34,717 nt of DNA from Hyphomicrobiales bacterium (GTDB taxonomy: Bacteria; Pseudomonadota; Alphaproteobacteria; Rhizobiales; JAJFHB01): positions 1 through 34,717 of the forward strand of contig JAJFHM010000358.1 of NCBI GenBank assembly GCA_021775625.1. Direction: 5' to 3'. This document shows positions 25,789 to 34,717 of the stretch, piece after piece (positions within the stretch are counted from its first letter, which is position 1; each line of letters opens with the position of its first letter). The position numbers and the translations under genes were made by a program. The notes under the pieces were generated by a model. The model was not told the origin of the DNA, searched no databases, and was given only the letters and a program-made list of their open reading frames with translations.

Positions 25789-27516
25789 ATGTACAAGCTC
25801 TCTTCCGACCGCGCATCGCCCGCATCACATTACGATGTTGTGGTGATAGGGTCGGGCTATGGTGCCGGTGTTGCCGCATCCCGCCTGGCGCGGATGGGTT
25901 ATTCGGTCGGCATTCTTGAGCGTGGACGCGAATATGCCCCGGGCCAGTTCCCGAAATCCCTGAGTGGCGCCACTGGCGAATTCCAGGCAGAGCTGCCCTG
26001 GCATCGGGTCGGCTCGCGCCTCGGCCTGTTCGATCTCAGGGTCAATCGCGACATATCGGTCATGGTCGGTTGCGGCGTTGGGGGGACGTCGCTCATCAAC
26101 GGCAATGTCATGCTCAAGCCGGACCGCCGCATTCTTCAGGATGCAAGCTGGCCCAGACACATACGAGATGATGCTGATTCACTCTTGCAGGAAGGCTACC
26201 GGCGCGCCGGGCGTATGTTGCAGCCGGCATCCTATCCGCAATCCGCGCCGGCCCTGAAGAAGCTCGATGCGTTCGAAATTCAAGCACAAGCGGTTGGTGG
26301 CCCGTTCTCCCGTCCGCCCATCAATGTTACCTTCACGGCCGACCCGGGCGGCAATCCTGCAAACGTCGTTCAGGCCGATTGCACCTTGTGCGGCGACTGC
26401 TGTTCGGGATGCAATGTGGGCGCCAAGAACACCGTCGCCATGAACTACCTGCCGGATGCATTGAATCACGGCGCGCAACTGTTTCCGCAATCAGCGGTGC
26501 GTCACCTGGAACGCAAGGCAAATCAATGGCGGGTCGTATTCGAACGGATAGAAGGCGAAGACGGCGGCGCTGCCGGAGGTCATCACACAGTGACGGCCGA
26601 CATTGTTGTACTTGGGGCCGGAACGCTTGGATCGACGGAACTTTTGTTGCGCTCCGGCGAAGCCGGGCTATCGCTATCCAGCCGCGTCGGACATAATTTC
26701 TCCGGCAATGGCGACGTCATCGCCTTCGGCTACAACAACGACATTCCCATAAACGGCATTGGCATCGGACACCCGCCGCAGGACGGCGCTGAGCCGGTCG
26801 GCCCGGTCATCGCCGGACTGCTCGATCTGCGCGGCACCGATGATCCAGCAGACGGAATGGTCATTCAGGAAGGCGCAATCCCGAGCGTTCTCGCGCCAAT
26901 CCTGCCAGCACTCATGTCGGGCATCGGGCCGATGTTTGGAACCGACACCGACATCGGCGATTATTTCGTAGAAGCCAAGCGCAGCTGGAAGAGCCTGATC
27001 AAGGGCGCCTATACCGGTGCCGTCCGCAACACACAGACATTTCTGGTGATGGCGCATGATGGCGGCGGCGGCCGCATGGTGCTTGAGGACGATAGGCTGC
27101 GTCTGCACTGGCCGGATGCCGGTGACCACCCGGTGTTCGAACGCATCAGCGACACATTGCACACAGCAACCGCCGCCACCGGCGGCGCTTATGTGGACAA
27201 TCCCATGTGGAGCGAGGCGCTCGGACGCAATCTCGTCTCGGTGCATCCGCTTGGCGGCTGCTGCATGGGGGCCGATGCCGACACCGGCGTCATCGACCAC
27301 AAATGCCGGGTATTTTCCGCCGAAGGGGAGACACATTCAGGGCTTTATGTCTGCGATGGCGCAGCCCTGCCCCATTCGCTGGGCGTCAATCCCGGACTAA
27401 CTATTTCGGCTGTCGCGGAACGCGCCATGATGTTGTTGGCGCAGGACTACGGACGCCGCTTCGACGACCAGCGCAATCCGGACGCACCAGTACGGTATGC
27501 CCAACCTGCCGTCTGA
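25789..27516 (+). CDS. GMC oxidoreductase, cholesterol-oxidase-like, with Cys cluster
   Basis: VVVIGSGYGAGVAASRLA FAD fold, CTLCGDCCSGCNVGAKNT cluster, SVHPLGGCCMG and GVNPGLTISAVAER C-terminal motifs. Confidence 0.9.
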   Translation: MYKLSSDRASPASHYDVVVIGSGYGAGVAASRLARMGYSVGILERGREYAPGQFPKSLSGATGEFQAELPWHRVGSRLGLFDLRVNRDISVMVGCGVGGTSLINGNVMLKPDRRILQDASWPRHIRDDADSLLQEGYRRAGRMLQPASYPQSAPALKKLDAFEIQAQAVGGPFSRPPINVTFTADPGGNPANVVQADCTLCGDCCSGCNVGAKNTVAMNYLPDALNHGAQLFPQSAVRHLERKANQWRVVFERIEGEDGGAAGGHHTVTADIVVLGAGTLGSTELLLRSGEAGLSLSSRVGHNFSGNGDVIAFGYNNDIPINGIGIGHPPQDGAEPVGPVIAGLLDLRGTDDPADGMVIQEGAIPSVLAPILPALMSGIGPMFGTDTDIGDYFVEAKRSWKSLIKGAYTGAVRNTQTFLVMAHDGGGGRMVLEDDRLRLHWPDAGDHPVFERISDTLHTATAATGGAYVDNPMWSEALGRNLVSVHPLGGCCMGADADTGVIDHKCRVFSAEGETHSGLYVCDGAALPHSLGVNPGLTISAVAERAMMLLAQDYGRRFDDQRNPDAPVRYAQPAV

Positions 27517-27544
27517 CTTTTCCGCGCCGGCGACCTCAATAGCA

Positions 27545-27580
27545 AAAGGGCCGGCAAACGCCGGCCCTCTGCATCTTTAA
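27545..27580. terminator. likely convergent (bidirectional) terminator
   Basis: AGGGCCGGC-AAAC-GCCGGCCCT stem between convergent genes, with A-rich and T-rich flanks. Confidence 0.7.
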
Positions 27581-27593
27581 GGTGTTTCTGCGG

Positions 27594-28559
27594 TCAGGCG
27601 CCAAACGGTGCAAAGACGTAGCCGTTGCCATCTTTGGTGACGGTCCCGGCATTCGGGAACCCGAAGTGGTAACCGGCAACCACCGCACCGTCCGCGATCA
27701 CCCGGTCAAACAGGGCGATCCGGTTCTTGGTCGCGGTTTCCGGATCGGAATCGAACACCGCCTGCCAGGTCGGGTTGACCACGAACAACGCCGGTACGTT
27801 GGCGATATCGCCCGCCACTATGAGCTGCTTGTCGCCCGAACTGATGTGATATGCGGTATGACCCGGAGTATGCCCGAAGGCTGGAAGCGAACGAATGCCG
27901 GGCGCCACGTCCTTTTCGCCCGACACCTGGGTCACGTTCTTCCAGTTCGGGAACGTTGCCTGAATGCGCTTGCCGAGCCCTTTGCGGTTGTCGGGAAGCT
28001 TTTCGATCAGGGCCGGATCAGTCCAGAACTTATACTCGGTCTCCGGCACGATGATTTCCGCGTTGGGGAACACCTGAGCATTGGTGTCCTTCGCCATCAG
28101 GCCGAATATATGGTCGGGATGGAAATGTGAAATCAAGACCGTATCAACTGACGCCCCATCGAGCCCGGCCGCCGCCATGTGCTTCATCATCATGCCTGCA
28201 GTCGGCGCCAGCTGGCCGCCGGTGCCGGCATCGATGAGAACCGTCTTGCCGCCGGTCTTGATGAATGTCTGAGCGAATTCGATGGGGATATACTCATCGC
28301 TCAGGCCACCCGCCTTCAGCGCCGCCTTGGTCTGCTCGAGCGTCGCGTTGCGAATGAAGTTGTCGGCGTGTTTCTTCTTCCAGATGCCGTCATAAAGCGA
28401 CACGCACTCGATATCGCCGATCTTGTATTTGTGATAGCCCTGCTCGCGGGCCGTATCGGCAAGCGCGCTTGGCAGGAATGTGAGCGTTCCGGCAAGGCCG
28501 AGCGCCGCGGCGCCGGTGGCGGAAAGGATCACTTCGCGCCGGTTGGGTGTGTAGGTCAT
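27594..28559 (-). CDS. exported MBL-fold metallo-hydrolase
   Basis: NRREVILSATGAAALGLAGTL Tat-like leader; ISHFHPDHIFG; AFGHTPGHTAYH; VAGDIANVP. Start chosen at 28559. Confidence 0.9.
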   Translation of the reverse strand: MTYTPNRREVILSATGAAALGLAGTLTFLPSALADTAREQGYHKYKIGDIECVSLYDGIWKKKHADNFIRNATLEQTKAALKAGGLSDEYIPIEFAQTFIKTGGKTVLIDAGTGGQLAPTAGMMMKHMAAAGLDGASVDTVLISHFHPDHIFGLMAKDTNAQVFPNAEIIVPETEYKFWTDPALIEKLPDNRKGLGKRIQATFPNWKNVTQVSGEKDVAPGIRSLPAFGHTPGHTAYHISSGDKQLIVAGDIANVPALFVVNPTWQAVFDSDPETATKNRIALFDRVIADGAVVAGYHFGFPNAGTVTKDGNGYVFAPFGA

Positions 28560-28787
28560 GATTTGCTCCCTTGGTCTTCTGAAGGGTCGTTCCGGCAATG
28601 GTTTGCCGGCCCTTACGATAAAATCTCATATCTGGATGGCGTTATTGTTGCACATCGCAGGATGTAGATGAGCAATCTCACGTAAATTTGACAAAACTAT
28701 TGCACGAAGCGGGATACCTGACCGCATGCGGACGTGTGCCGCCCAGGGGCGACACACCGCATTGTTTCACGCAGACGGGAAGCGTCT

Positions 28788-29438
28788 TTAAAAGTGCAGG
28801 TTCAGGCCGACCTTGAGGATGTGCATGTTCAAGTCCAGGCTTGCGGCCGTAGTTGTACCGGTTGCGGAAGTTTTTCCGTCTCCAAAGTCGATGTACAAAT
28901 ATTCAACCTTGGTCGAGATCCAGCTCGTATCGAACAGATAGGCCTCGCCTCCGCCGCCAATCACATAACCGGTTTCATGATAATGGAACGGGCTGCCCGG
29001 CGCTAAATTAGCGCTGAACCCAACACCGACGACTGCAACACCACCGGTCACATAAAGTGCGTATTCCAGCTGATCTCCAAAGAGATAGCCGACGCGCCCC
29101 CGTGCCGTGCCGAGCCAGCTCAGTTCGACTTCACAGGTGCCGCCACCCGGACAGGCGAGCCGGTCGCCAGCCTCAAGGATGGAACCATCAACCTCAACGC
29201 CGATCAGGAAGCGGTCCTGCTTGTGATTGTAGCCAACGGTCAATCCGTTGATCCAGCCTTCCATATCGAAGTTGGCGGAGCCGATCGTATCGTCGAAATT
29301 ATCGTCCACTCCGACATAACCGGTGAAAAAGCCGGCGTACAAGCCGTTGAAATAGTCCGGCGACTGAGCGTCCGCTCTTTTCGCCAGAAATCCGAAAACC
29401 ACCACAAATGACAAAAGGCAAAATCCGAGACGTTTCAT
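28788..29438 (-). CDS. outer-membrane beta-barrel protein (Omp25/Omp31-like)
   Basis: MKRLGFCLLSFVVVFGFLAKRADAQ signal; FNGLYAGFFTGY; KVEYLYIDFGDG; LKVGLNLHF C-terminal Phe. Confidence 0.82.
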   Translation of the reverse strand: MKRLGFCLLSFVVVFGFLAKRADAQSPDYFNGLYAGFFTGYVGVDDNFDDTIGSANFDMEGWINGLTVGYNHKQDRFLIGVEVDGSILEAGDRLACPGGGTCEVELSWLGTARGRVGYLFGDQLEYALYVTGGVAVVGVGFSANLAPGSPFHYHETGYVIGGGGEAYLFDTSWISTKVEYLYIDFGDGKTSATGTTTAASLDLNMHILKVGLNLHF

Positions 29439-29633
29439 CGGATCCACTCCCCAAAGCGGCAAAATAACGCCGCGAATTGACCACAGTCGCAATATCATCC
29501 CGAATGCATATAATCACCGTACGGTACATGATTCCAAGCAGTTTACCACTTAGCAAGGTGATTTGTCTGACCACGTTGCATTTTGGCCACACCGAAACAG
29601 GCTTTTCTACAGATGATCAGACGCGAGACCGCT

Positions 29634-30410
29634 TCATTCGTTCAGAACGGCCACGGCGCGCGTCCAACCAGCGGACGCGGCTTTGATTTTGACCGGCAGA
29701 CAGATGATTTCGAAACCCGCCGCAGGCAGTTTTTCAAGATTATGCAGCTTTTCGATGTGGCAGTAGCCGATGTCGCGCCCGGCGCGGTGACCTTCCCAGA
29801 TAATCGCCGGATCCCGTGTCTCAGCCCACTTCTTTGCAGTGTGGACGAAAGGCGCATCCCATGACCAGGCATCGGTTCCGGTGACACGTACGCCGCGTTC
29901 AAGCAGATAAAGCGTCGCATCGCGGCCCATGCCGCAGCCTGTGTCTATGTAATCATCGTTCCCGTGCACCTCGCCTGCCCGCGTGTTGACGACGACGATG
30001 TCCAGCGGCTGCAGGTCGTGGCCAATGCGCTTGAGTTCCGTCTCCACATCGCCTGGCGTTGCCACATAGCCGTCATCGAAATGCCGGAAGTCGAGCTTCA
30101 CGCCTGCGCCCATGCACCACTCAAGCGGCACCTCATCGATTGTGATGGCCCGCTTGCCGCCGTCCATGGTCGAGGCGAAATGGTAGGGCGCATCGAGATG
30201 GGTGCCGTTATGGGTCGCGAGCGAGACCTGTTCGATTGCCCAGCCCTCGCCGTCCGGCAGATCATCGCGCGTCAGTCCGGGAAAATAAGTGGCCATCTGG
30301 CCGGCGGTATCCGCGTGGGCGAAATACTTGACTTCGGGCCGCATGGGTGCGGGATCCGAGATCACATCGTTCTCGATGGCAATGGACAGGTCGATGATCT
30401 GGCGCGGCAT
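29634..30410 (-). CDS. cyclase family protein (kynurenine-formamidase-like fold)
   Basis: LATHNGTHLDAPYHFA (HxGTHxDAPxH), VTGTDAWSWDAPF. Confidence 0.9.
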   Translation of the reverse strand: MPRQIIDLSIAIENDVISDPAPMRPEVKYFAHADTAGQMATYFPGLTRDDLPDGEGWAIEQVSLATHNGTHLDAPYHFASTMDGGKRAITIDEVPLEWCMGAGVKLDFRHFDDGYVATPGDVETELKRIGHDLQPLDIVVVNTRAGEVHGNDDYIDTGCGMGRDATLYLLERGVRVTGTDAWSWDAPFVHTAKKWAETRDPAIIWEGHRAGRDIGYCHIEKLHNLEKLPAAGFEIICLPVKIKAASAGWTRAVAVLNE

Positions 30411-30422
30411 GATCTCCTCCGG

Positions 30423-31178
30423 TCAGCGATTGGCGGCGACAAACGCGTCAGCCCGCTCATGTTGCAGATATTCAAGCGCCTGCGGATCGTCTTGCAAAAG
30501 CTTCCGCATGTAGCGCGCCCGTTCATCCGCATCGATGTCGCCGATGCCGGCTTCGACGCCAGCCATGGCAACCCGCGCGATATCCTTCGGGTCGGACTTC
30601 TCCCCCTTGATGCCCTTCAACATGTCGGTGTCGACCAGCCCGGCATAGATGCCGAACACCTGGGTGCCCTGGGCTTTCAGCTCGTAGCGCAGGCAGTGCG
30701 AAATCGACATGGCCGCGGCCTTGGAGGCGCAATAGGTGCCGAAGGGTGGAAAATTGGCAAGCGAGGCCACCGACAACATGTTGATGATCGCACCCCCGCC
30801 ATTGCGCGCCAGTGTCGGCGCAAAGGCCAGCGACATGTCGGCCAGGCCGTAAACATTCACATCCATTTCACGGCGAAAGGTCTCGCTCGATCCGGTTTCG
30901 ATGAGCCCCTTTGCCGCCAGTATTCCGGCATTGTTGAAAAGAACGGTCACATCGGGCGCCGCTTTCACCGCGGCTGCAATGTCCCCGCCAACGGTCACGT
31001 CCAGCTTCAAAGGCACGATGCGGTCCCCGTACGCGCCGCACAGCGGCTGCAGCCAGTCCACATCGAGTGCACAGGCATAGATCTTCGCAGCTCCGAGCCG
31101 CAAAAGCTCTTCTGTGTAACACTTGCCGAGCCCCTGATTGGCGCCGGTCACCAGGGCGATGCAGTCTTTGAGTTTCAT
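30423..31178 (-). CDS. SDR family oxidoreductase
   Basis: LVTGANQGLGK, LFNNAGI, YCASKAAAM. Confidence 0.93.
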   Translation of the reverse strand: MKLKDCIALVTGANQGLGKCYTEELLRLGAAKIYACALDVDWLQPLCGAYGDRIVPLKLDVTVGGDIAAAVKAAPDVTVLFNNAGILAAKGLIETGSSETFRREMDVNVYGLADMSLAFAPTLARNGGGAIINMLSVASLANFPPFGTYCASKAAAMSISHCLRYELKAQGTQVFGIYAGLVDTDMLKGIKGEKSDPKDIARVAMAGVEAGIGDIDADERARYMRKLLQDDPQALEYLQHERADAFVAANR

Positions 31179-32962
31179 GTCGCTATATCCTCAATCCCCG
31201 CCTTGCGCTGCCCATCGACCCCATGCTGACCGCCGGCTTTGCCTGGCACACCCGCGCGTTTGAGAGCCGTCAGGATCTCATCCACTTCAGGGCCGTCCTC
31301 AAACGGCAGGGTCTTTCGGAAGATTTCAACACTGAGACCGGGGCGTTCCGCCGCGATGGCTTCAAACCCCGCGCGCGCCTCATCGAGGCGGTCGAGCATC
31401 GCCAGGCACATCACCCGGGCATGCTGGGAGGCGCCGACCGGCCGCGACAGCTTATTGAGCACACTCAAAGCGTCCTCCAAGCGCCCCACCAGCAAGTAAG
31501 CCTGGGCAAGGGTCAAGCCGTAAAACTCCGGAGCATAAGGATTGATCCGCACCGCCCGCTCGGCCAGTTCCACGGCGCGCGCGCCCTGGCCCGTGCAGAG
31601 CAGCGAATGACCATGCGCAATCAGCATGTCGCTGTCATAGGGGTTCAGCTCAAACGCCCGTTCGGTGTAGTTGAGGGCAGCGGAATGCTCGTCTTTGATG
31701 TGCAGCAAACGCCCCATTAGCCGATGCGCCTGGGAATGACGCTCACTGCGCGTGAGCAACTCGCGAATTCGGGCGATGGCATAATCGACGCCGTCATCGC
31801 GCGATCTTGGCCATCCGAACATCACTTCAAAGGCATAGGTCCAGCAATCGCAGATTATGGCGAGTGGAGATTGCGGCTCCCTGGCGAGCGCCTTCTCGAA
31901 ATACTCCCGGGCAAGAAGTGTCTGTTCCCGGTCAACCCGGTGGAGGTGGGTTGTGCCGCGCATGACGAAATCGCGCGCGGTCCAAGCACTTTCGGGCTTC
32001 CGGTCGAGGGCTTCGGACACGAGGCTGATCAGTGCCTCGCCCACGGTGCTTGCCACGATGGCGGTCAGATCGTCCTGCAATGCGAAAACGTCGCCGACTT
32101 CGCGATCGAAGCTGTCAGACCATTTGCGCTGGCCGGTTTCGACTTCGACGATCTGGGCACTGACCCGCACCTTGTCGCCTGCCGCCTGGACCCGGCCTTC
32201 GAGCAGAAACAGGACACCGAGACGCTGGCCCAGCTCGCGGCCCGACTTAACATCCGCGTCGGCCGGAACGGCGCCGGGATCCAGTATGGACATTTCGTCG
32301 AAATGGGACATCGCCACGGAAATGTTTTCGGTCAGCGCCTCACTCAGGGTTTCCGCCGTCGGGTCTGCCCCGAGCGCCCGGAACGGCACCACCAGAAGCA
32401 TGCTGGGTTCGGTCTCTGTCGGCGCTGTGATCTTTTCGGCACTTTCGGCCGCCCCGTCATCGCGCGACCACGAAAACACCCGCACGGGTTCGTCGATGTT
32501 TTTCAGCGCCTGATCGCCCAGATCCGTGAATGTTGCCTCAACCTTGCGCCGCACCTGATCATGCACCACCGAGGCAATACAGATGCCGCCGGCATCCGCC
32601 AGCCCTTCAAGCCTGGCGGCCACATTGACGCCATCGCCGTAGATGTCATCGTCCTGAAAGATGATGTCGCCGAGATTGACCCCGATGCGGAAGCGGATTG
32701 GTGTGCCTTCCGCCGCATTGCTGATGCCCTGCCACGCAAGCGCGCACTCCACTGCATCGACCGCACTGCCGAACTCGACGAGAAAGCCGTCTCCCATACG
32801 TTTGACGATCCGGCCATTATTACGTGCAACGACAGGTTCGATGAGCCCACTCTCGCAACTCTTCAAAGCCGCAAGCGTTCCCGCCTCATCGCTGCGCATC
32901 AAACGCGAATAGCCGACCACATCGGCGGCAAGGATGGCTGCAAGACGGCGCTCCATGGTCAT
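31175..32962 (-). CDS. class III adenylate/guanylate cyclase-domain protein with TolB-like and TPR regions
   Basis: MERRLAAILAADVVGYSRLM, RMGDGFLVEF, DIYGDGVNVAARLE; degenerate TolB-like region; C-terminal TPR repeats. ATGA overlaps with both neighbours. Confidence 0.92.
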   Translation of the reverse strand: MTMERRLAAILAADVVGYSRLMRSDEAGTLAALKSCESGLIEPVVARNNGRIVKRMGDGFLVEFGSAVDAVECALAWQGISNAAEGTPIRFRIGVNLGDIIFQDDDIYGDGVNVAARLEGLADAGGICIASVVHDQVRRKVEATFTDLGDQALKNIDEPVRVFSWSRDDGAAESAEKITAPTETEPSMLLVVPFRALGADPTAETLSEALTENISVAMSHFDEMSILDPGAVPADADVKSGRELGQRLGVLFLLEGRVQAAGDKVRVSAQIVEVETGQRKWSDSFDREVGDVFALQDDLTAIVASTVGEALISLVSEALDRKPESAWTARDFVMRGTTHLHRVDREQTLLAREYFEKALAREPQSPLAIICDCWTYAFEVMFGWPRSRDDGVDYAIARIRELLTRSERHSQAHRLMGRLLHIKDEHSAALNYTERAFELNPYDSDMLIAHGHSLLCTGQGARAVELAERAVRINPYAPEFYGLTLAQAYLLVGRLEDALSVLNKLSRPVGASQHARVMCLAMLDRLDEARAGFEAIAAERPGLSVEIFRKTLPFEDGPEVDEILTALKRAGVPGKAGGQHGVDGQRKAGIEDIAT

Positions 32963-34707
32963 TCCGGCACACCGGCCTTGCGCAGGCCGCCAATAAACTG
33001 GTCACGACTGGGCTCATGCGTGATCGGCAGGGTAACATTCACAAAGTTGATCGTGACATCATCCTTGAACTTGCTCATGCGGTGGATGGCATCGGCGGCC
33101 TCATCAAGCCTGTCGAGCCAGGCAAGCGCGCTGATCTCCGGCAGATAGGCCCAGATCGTTGCATTCGGAGCTCTCTGCGCGCTCTGAGCATAGTCCAGGG
33201 CTTCCTCATGGCGTTCGAGGATCACCAGCGCAATCGCCTTGGAGGCCATGTAAGCCCAGAACATCGGGTCCTGCGGCGACAACCGCATGGCTTCGTCATG
33301 GGAGGCCAGTGCTTCCGCAGCCCGGCCAGCATGCCATAGTCCGTGGGCGCGGCCAAAATGCGCCGTGGAATAGCTCGGGTTGAGCGCAATGGCGGCATCA
33401 AAGGCCGCAATGCCAGCTTCAGGTTCGCCCCGCAATATTTGAGTTCGCCCAAGCGCGACATAGCCGAACGGATCGCTGACATCGATCCGGATCGCGGTGT
33501 TGGCGGCTTTCAATCCTGCTGCAAGGTGCAATTCCCGGTCCCTGCCCCCCATGAGCGTGTGGGTGTAGTGACCAAATGCCAGGCCCGCATGGGCGCTTGC
33601 AAATGTCGGGTCCAGCTCTATGGCGCGTTCGAAAAACCCAAGGCCTTTTTCCGCGTCTTCGCTGGTGTAGTGATACACATGCCACATACCGCGCTGGTGG
33701 TTCTCCCAGGCGTCGAGGTTTTCAGGCGGCTTGCGCAATGCGCGCTGCCGTTCAGAGCTGAGCAGCTGTGGTTCAATGGTCTGGACGATTGCGCCCACAA
33801 CTTCATCCTGAACCGCAAAGATATCCTCCATATCCCGGTCGAACCGGTCGGCCCAAAGGTGCGTGTCGTCAACCGCATCGATCAGCTGAGCAGTGATCCG
33901 GACCCGGTTGCCGGCCCGGCGCACGCTGCCTTCAACAACGTAGCGTACGCCAAGCTTCTCGCTGACCTCCTTGACGTCATTCGCCTTGCCCTTGAAAGCG
34001 AAAGACGAGTTGCGGGCGATCACGAACAGCGATTTGAACTTGGATAACTCTGTGATGATATCTTCGCTGATACCGTCTGCAAAATACTCCTGCTCGGCAT
34101 CGCTCGACATGTTGTCGAAGGGCAGGACCGCGATGGACGGTTTTTCGGGCAACGCGAGAATTGTCGCCTGTTTCAGGCCGGCATTTGCACCCTTCAGTCC
34201 TACCCACTGCCAGGCCCGAACGGGCTGGTCGATGTTCTTGAGCTTCTGCTCGCCGAGATCTTCAAACCTGGCATTGGTCTTGGCGCGGACGCTCTGGTGA
34301 ACCATGTCGGAAATACAGACACTGCCCGGTTCGGCCAGTGCCTCGAGCCTGGCCGCAACATTGACGCCATCGCCGTAAATATCCTCGCCATCGATCATGA
34401 CATCGCCAAGATTGATGCCAACACGCAGTGTGAGATTTGCCGCCTCGTCACCTTGCATCGCGTTCTGTATCGCAACGGCGCAATCGACCGCGTCAACAAC
34501 AGAGGCAAACTCAGCAAGAACCCCATCGCCCATCAGTTTGACGATACGCCCGTTGCGCTGCGCGATGTTCGGTTCGATGACGGTTTGACGGTTAGCCTTG
34601 ACTGCGGCAAGCGTCCCCGCCTCGTCGCTCTCCATGAGGCGCGAGAAACCGACCACGTCGGCGGCCATGATTGCGGCCAGTCGGCGTTCGACCATGAACT
34701 TCCTCAC
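32959..34707 (-). CDS. class III adenylate/guanylate cyclase-domain protein with TolB-like and TPR regions (paralogue)
   Basis: MVERRLAAIMAADVVGFSRLM, LMGDGVLAEF, DIYGDGVNVAARLE; PSIAVLPFDNMSSDAEQEYFADGISEDIITELSK TolB-like domain; TPRs. Start may be 34695 (MVERRL). Confidence 0.93.
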   Translation of the reverse strand: MRKFMVERRLAAIMAADVVGFSRLMESDEAGTLAAVKANRQTVIEPNIAQRNGRIVKLMGDGVLAEFASVVDAVDCAVAIQNAMQGDEAANLTLRVGINLGDVMIDGEDIYGDGVNVAARLEALAEPGSVCISDMVHQSVRAKTNARFEDLGEQKLKNIDQPVRAWQWVGLKGANAGLKQATILALPEKPSIAVLPFDNMSSDAEQEYFADGISEDIITELSKFKSLFVIARNSSFAFKGKANDVKEVSEKLGVRYVVEGSVRRAGNRVRITAQLIDAVDDTHLWADRFDRDMEDIFAVQDEVVGAIVQTIEPQLLSSERQRALRKPPENLDAWENHQRGMWHVYHYTSEDAEKGLGFFERAIELDPTFASAHAGLAFGHYTHTLMGGRDRELHLAAGLKAANTAIRIDVSDPFGYVALGRTQILRGEPEAGIAAFDAAIALNPSYSTAHFGRAHGLWHAGRAAEALASHDEAMRLSPQDPMFWAYMASKAIALVILERHEEALDYAQSAQRAPNATIWAYLPEISALAWLDRLDEAADAIHRMSKFKDDVTINFVNVTLPITHEPSRDQFIGGLRKAGVPE

Positions 34708-34717
34708 CGCTTGGAGA

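Noticed and set aside
28734-28757. Hairpin GTGTGCCGCCC-AG-GGGCGACACAC near the Omp25-like gene
   Set aside because: Good stem but no T-run on either strand at the right place; may be a weak terminator but not supportable as called.
29964-33148. Plus-strand ORFs 29964-31229 and 31724-33148
   Set aside because: Shadow ORFs opposite well-supported cyclase-family, SDR and class III cyclase genes.
1-34717. CRISPR arrays, tRNA/rRNA genes, phage or transposase genes
   Set aside because: None recognised by reading; apart from the repeat element at 7339-7609 and its solo arm, I saw no mobile-element hallmarks.

Overview
The window is a gene-dense, apparently chromosomal segment with alphaproteobacterial (Hyphomicrobiales-like) character; that taxonomic guess is inferred only from the gene families. 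I could support about 24 protein genes. From left to right they are: an ectoine-hydrolase-like M24 enzyme (truncated at the window start) and an ArgE-like M20 deacetylase; a small exported Cys protein; an Amt ammonium transporter with a tiny one-TM companion; an Asp/Glu racemase; a P450; a beta-oxidation operon (FadE, thiolase, FadJ/FadB-type); a large exported protein with a Lys/His-rich repeat tail, next to an exported protein with an acidic tail; a class-C beta-lactamase-like hydrolase; an autotransporter-type barrel protein; an acyl-CoA dehydrogenase with Leu dehydrogenase; an acyltransferase, membrane metallophosphoesterase and GMC oxidoreductase run; an exported MBL-fold hydrolase; an Omp25-like barrel; and a 4-bp-overlapping operon of two class III cyclase/TPR proteins with an SDR and a cyclase-family hydrolase. 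I saw no rRNA, tRNA, CRISPR or recognisable transposase. The most unusual items are: (1) the SHxKPxSHKKxKS / HVKPWSH repeat protein; (2) a ~270-bp nested inverted-repeat element at 7339-7609, with a related solo end at 22556-22583; (3) a thiolase gene with no ATG/GTG/TTG start for its conserved N-terminus but a well-placed ATC behind GAGGAG; (4) the Amt plus micro-protein pair; (5) the acyltransferase/phosphoesterase/GMC cluster. No searches or computations were run; all assignments come from reading motifs.
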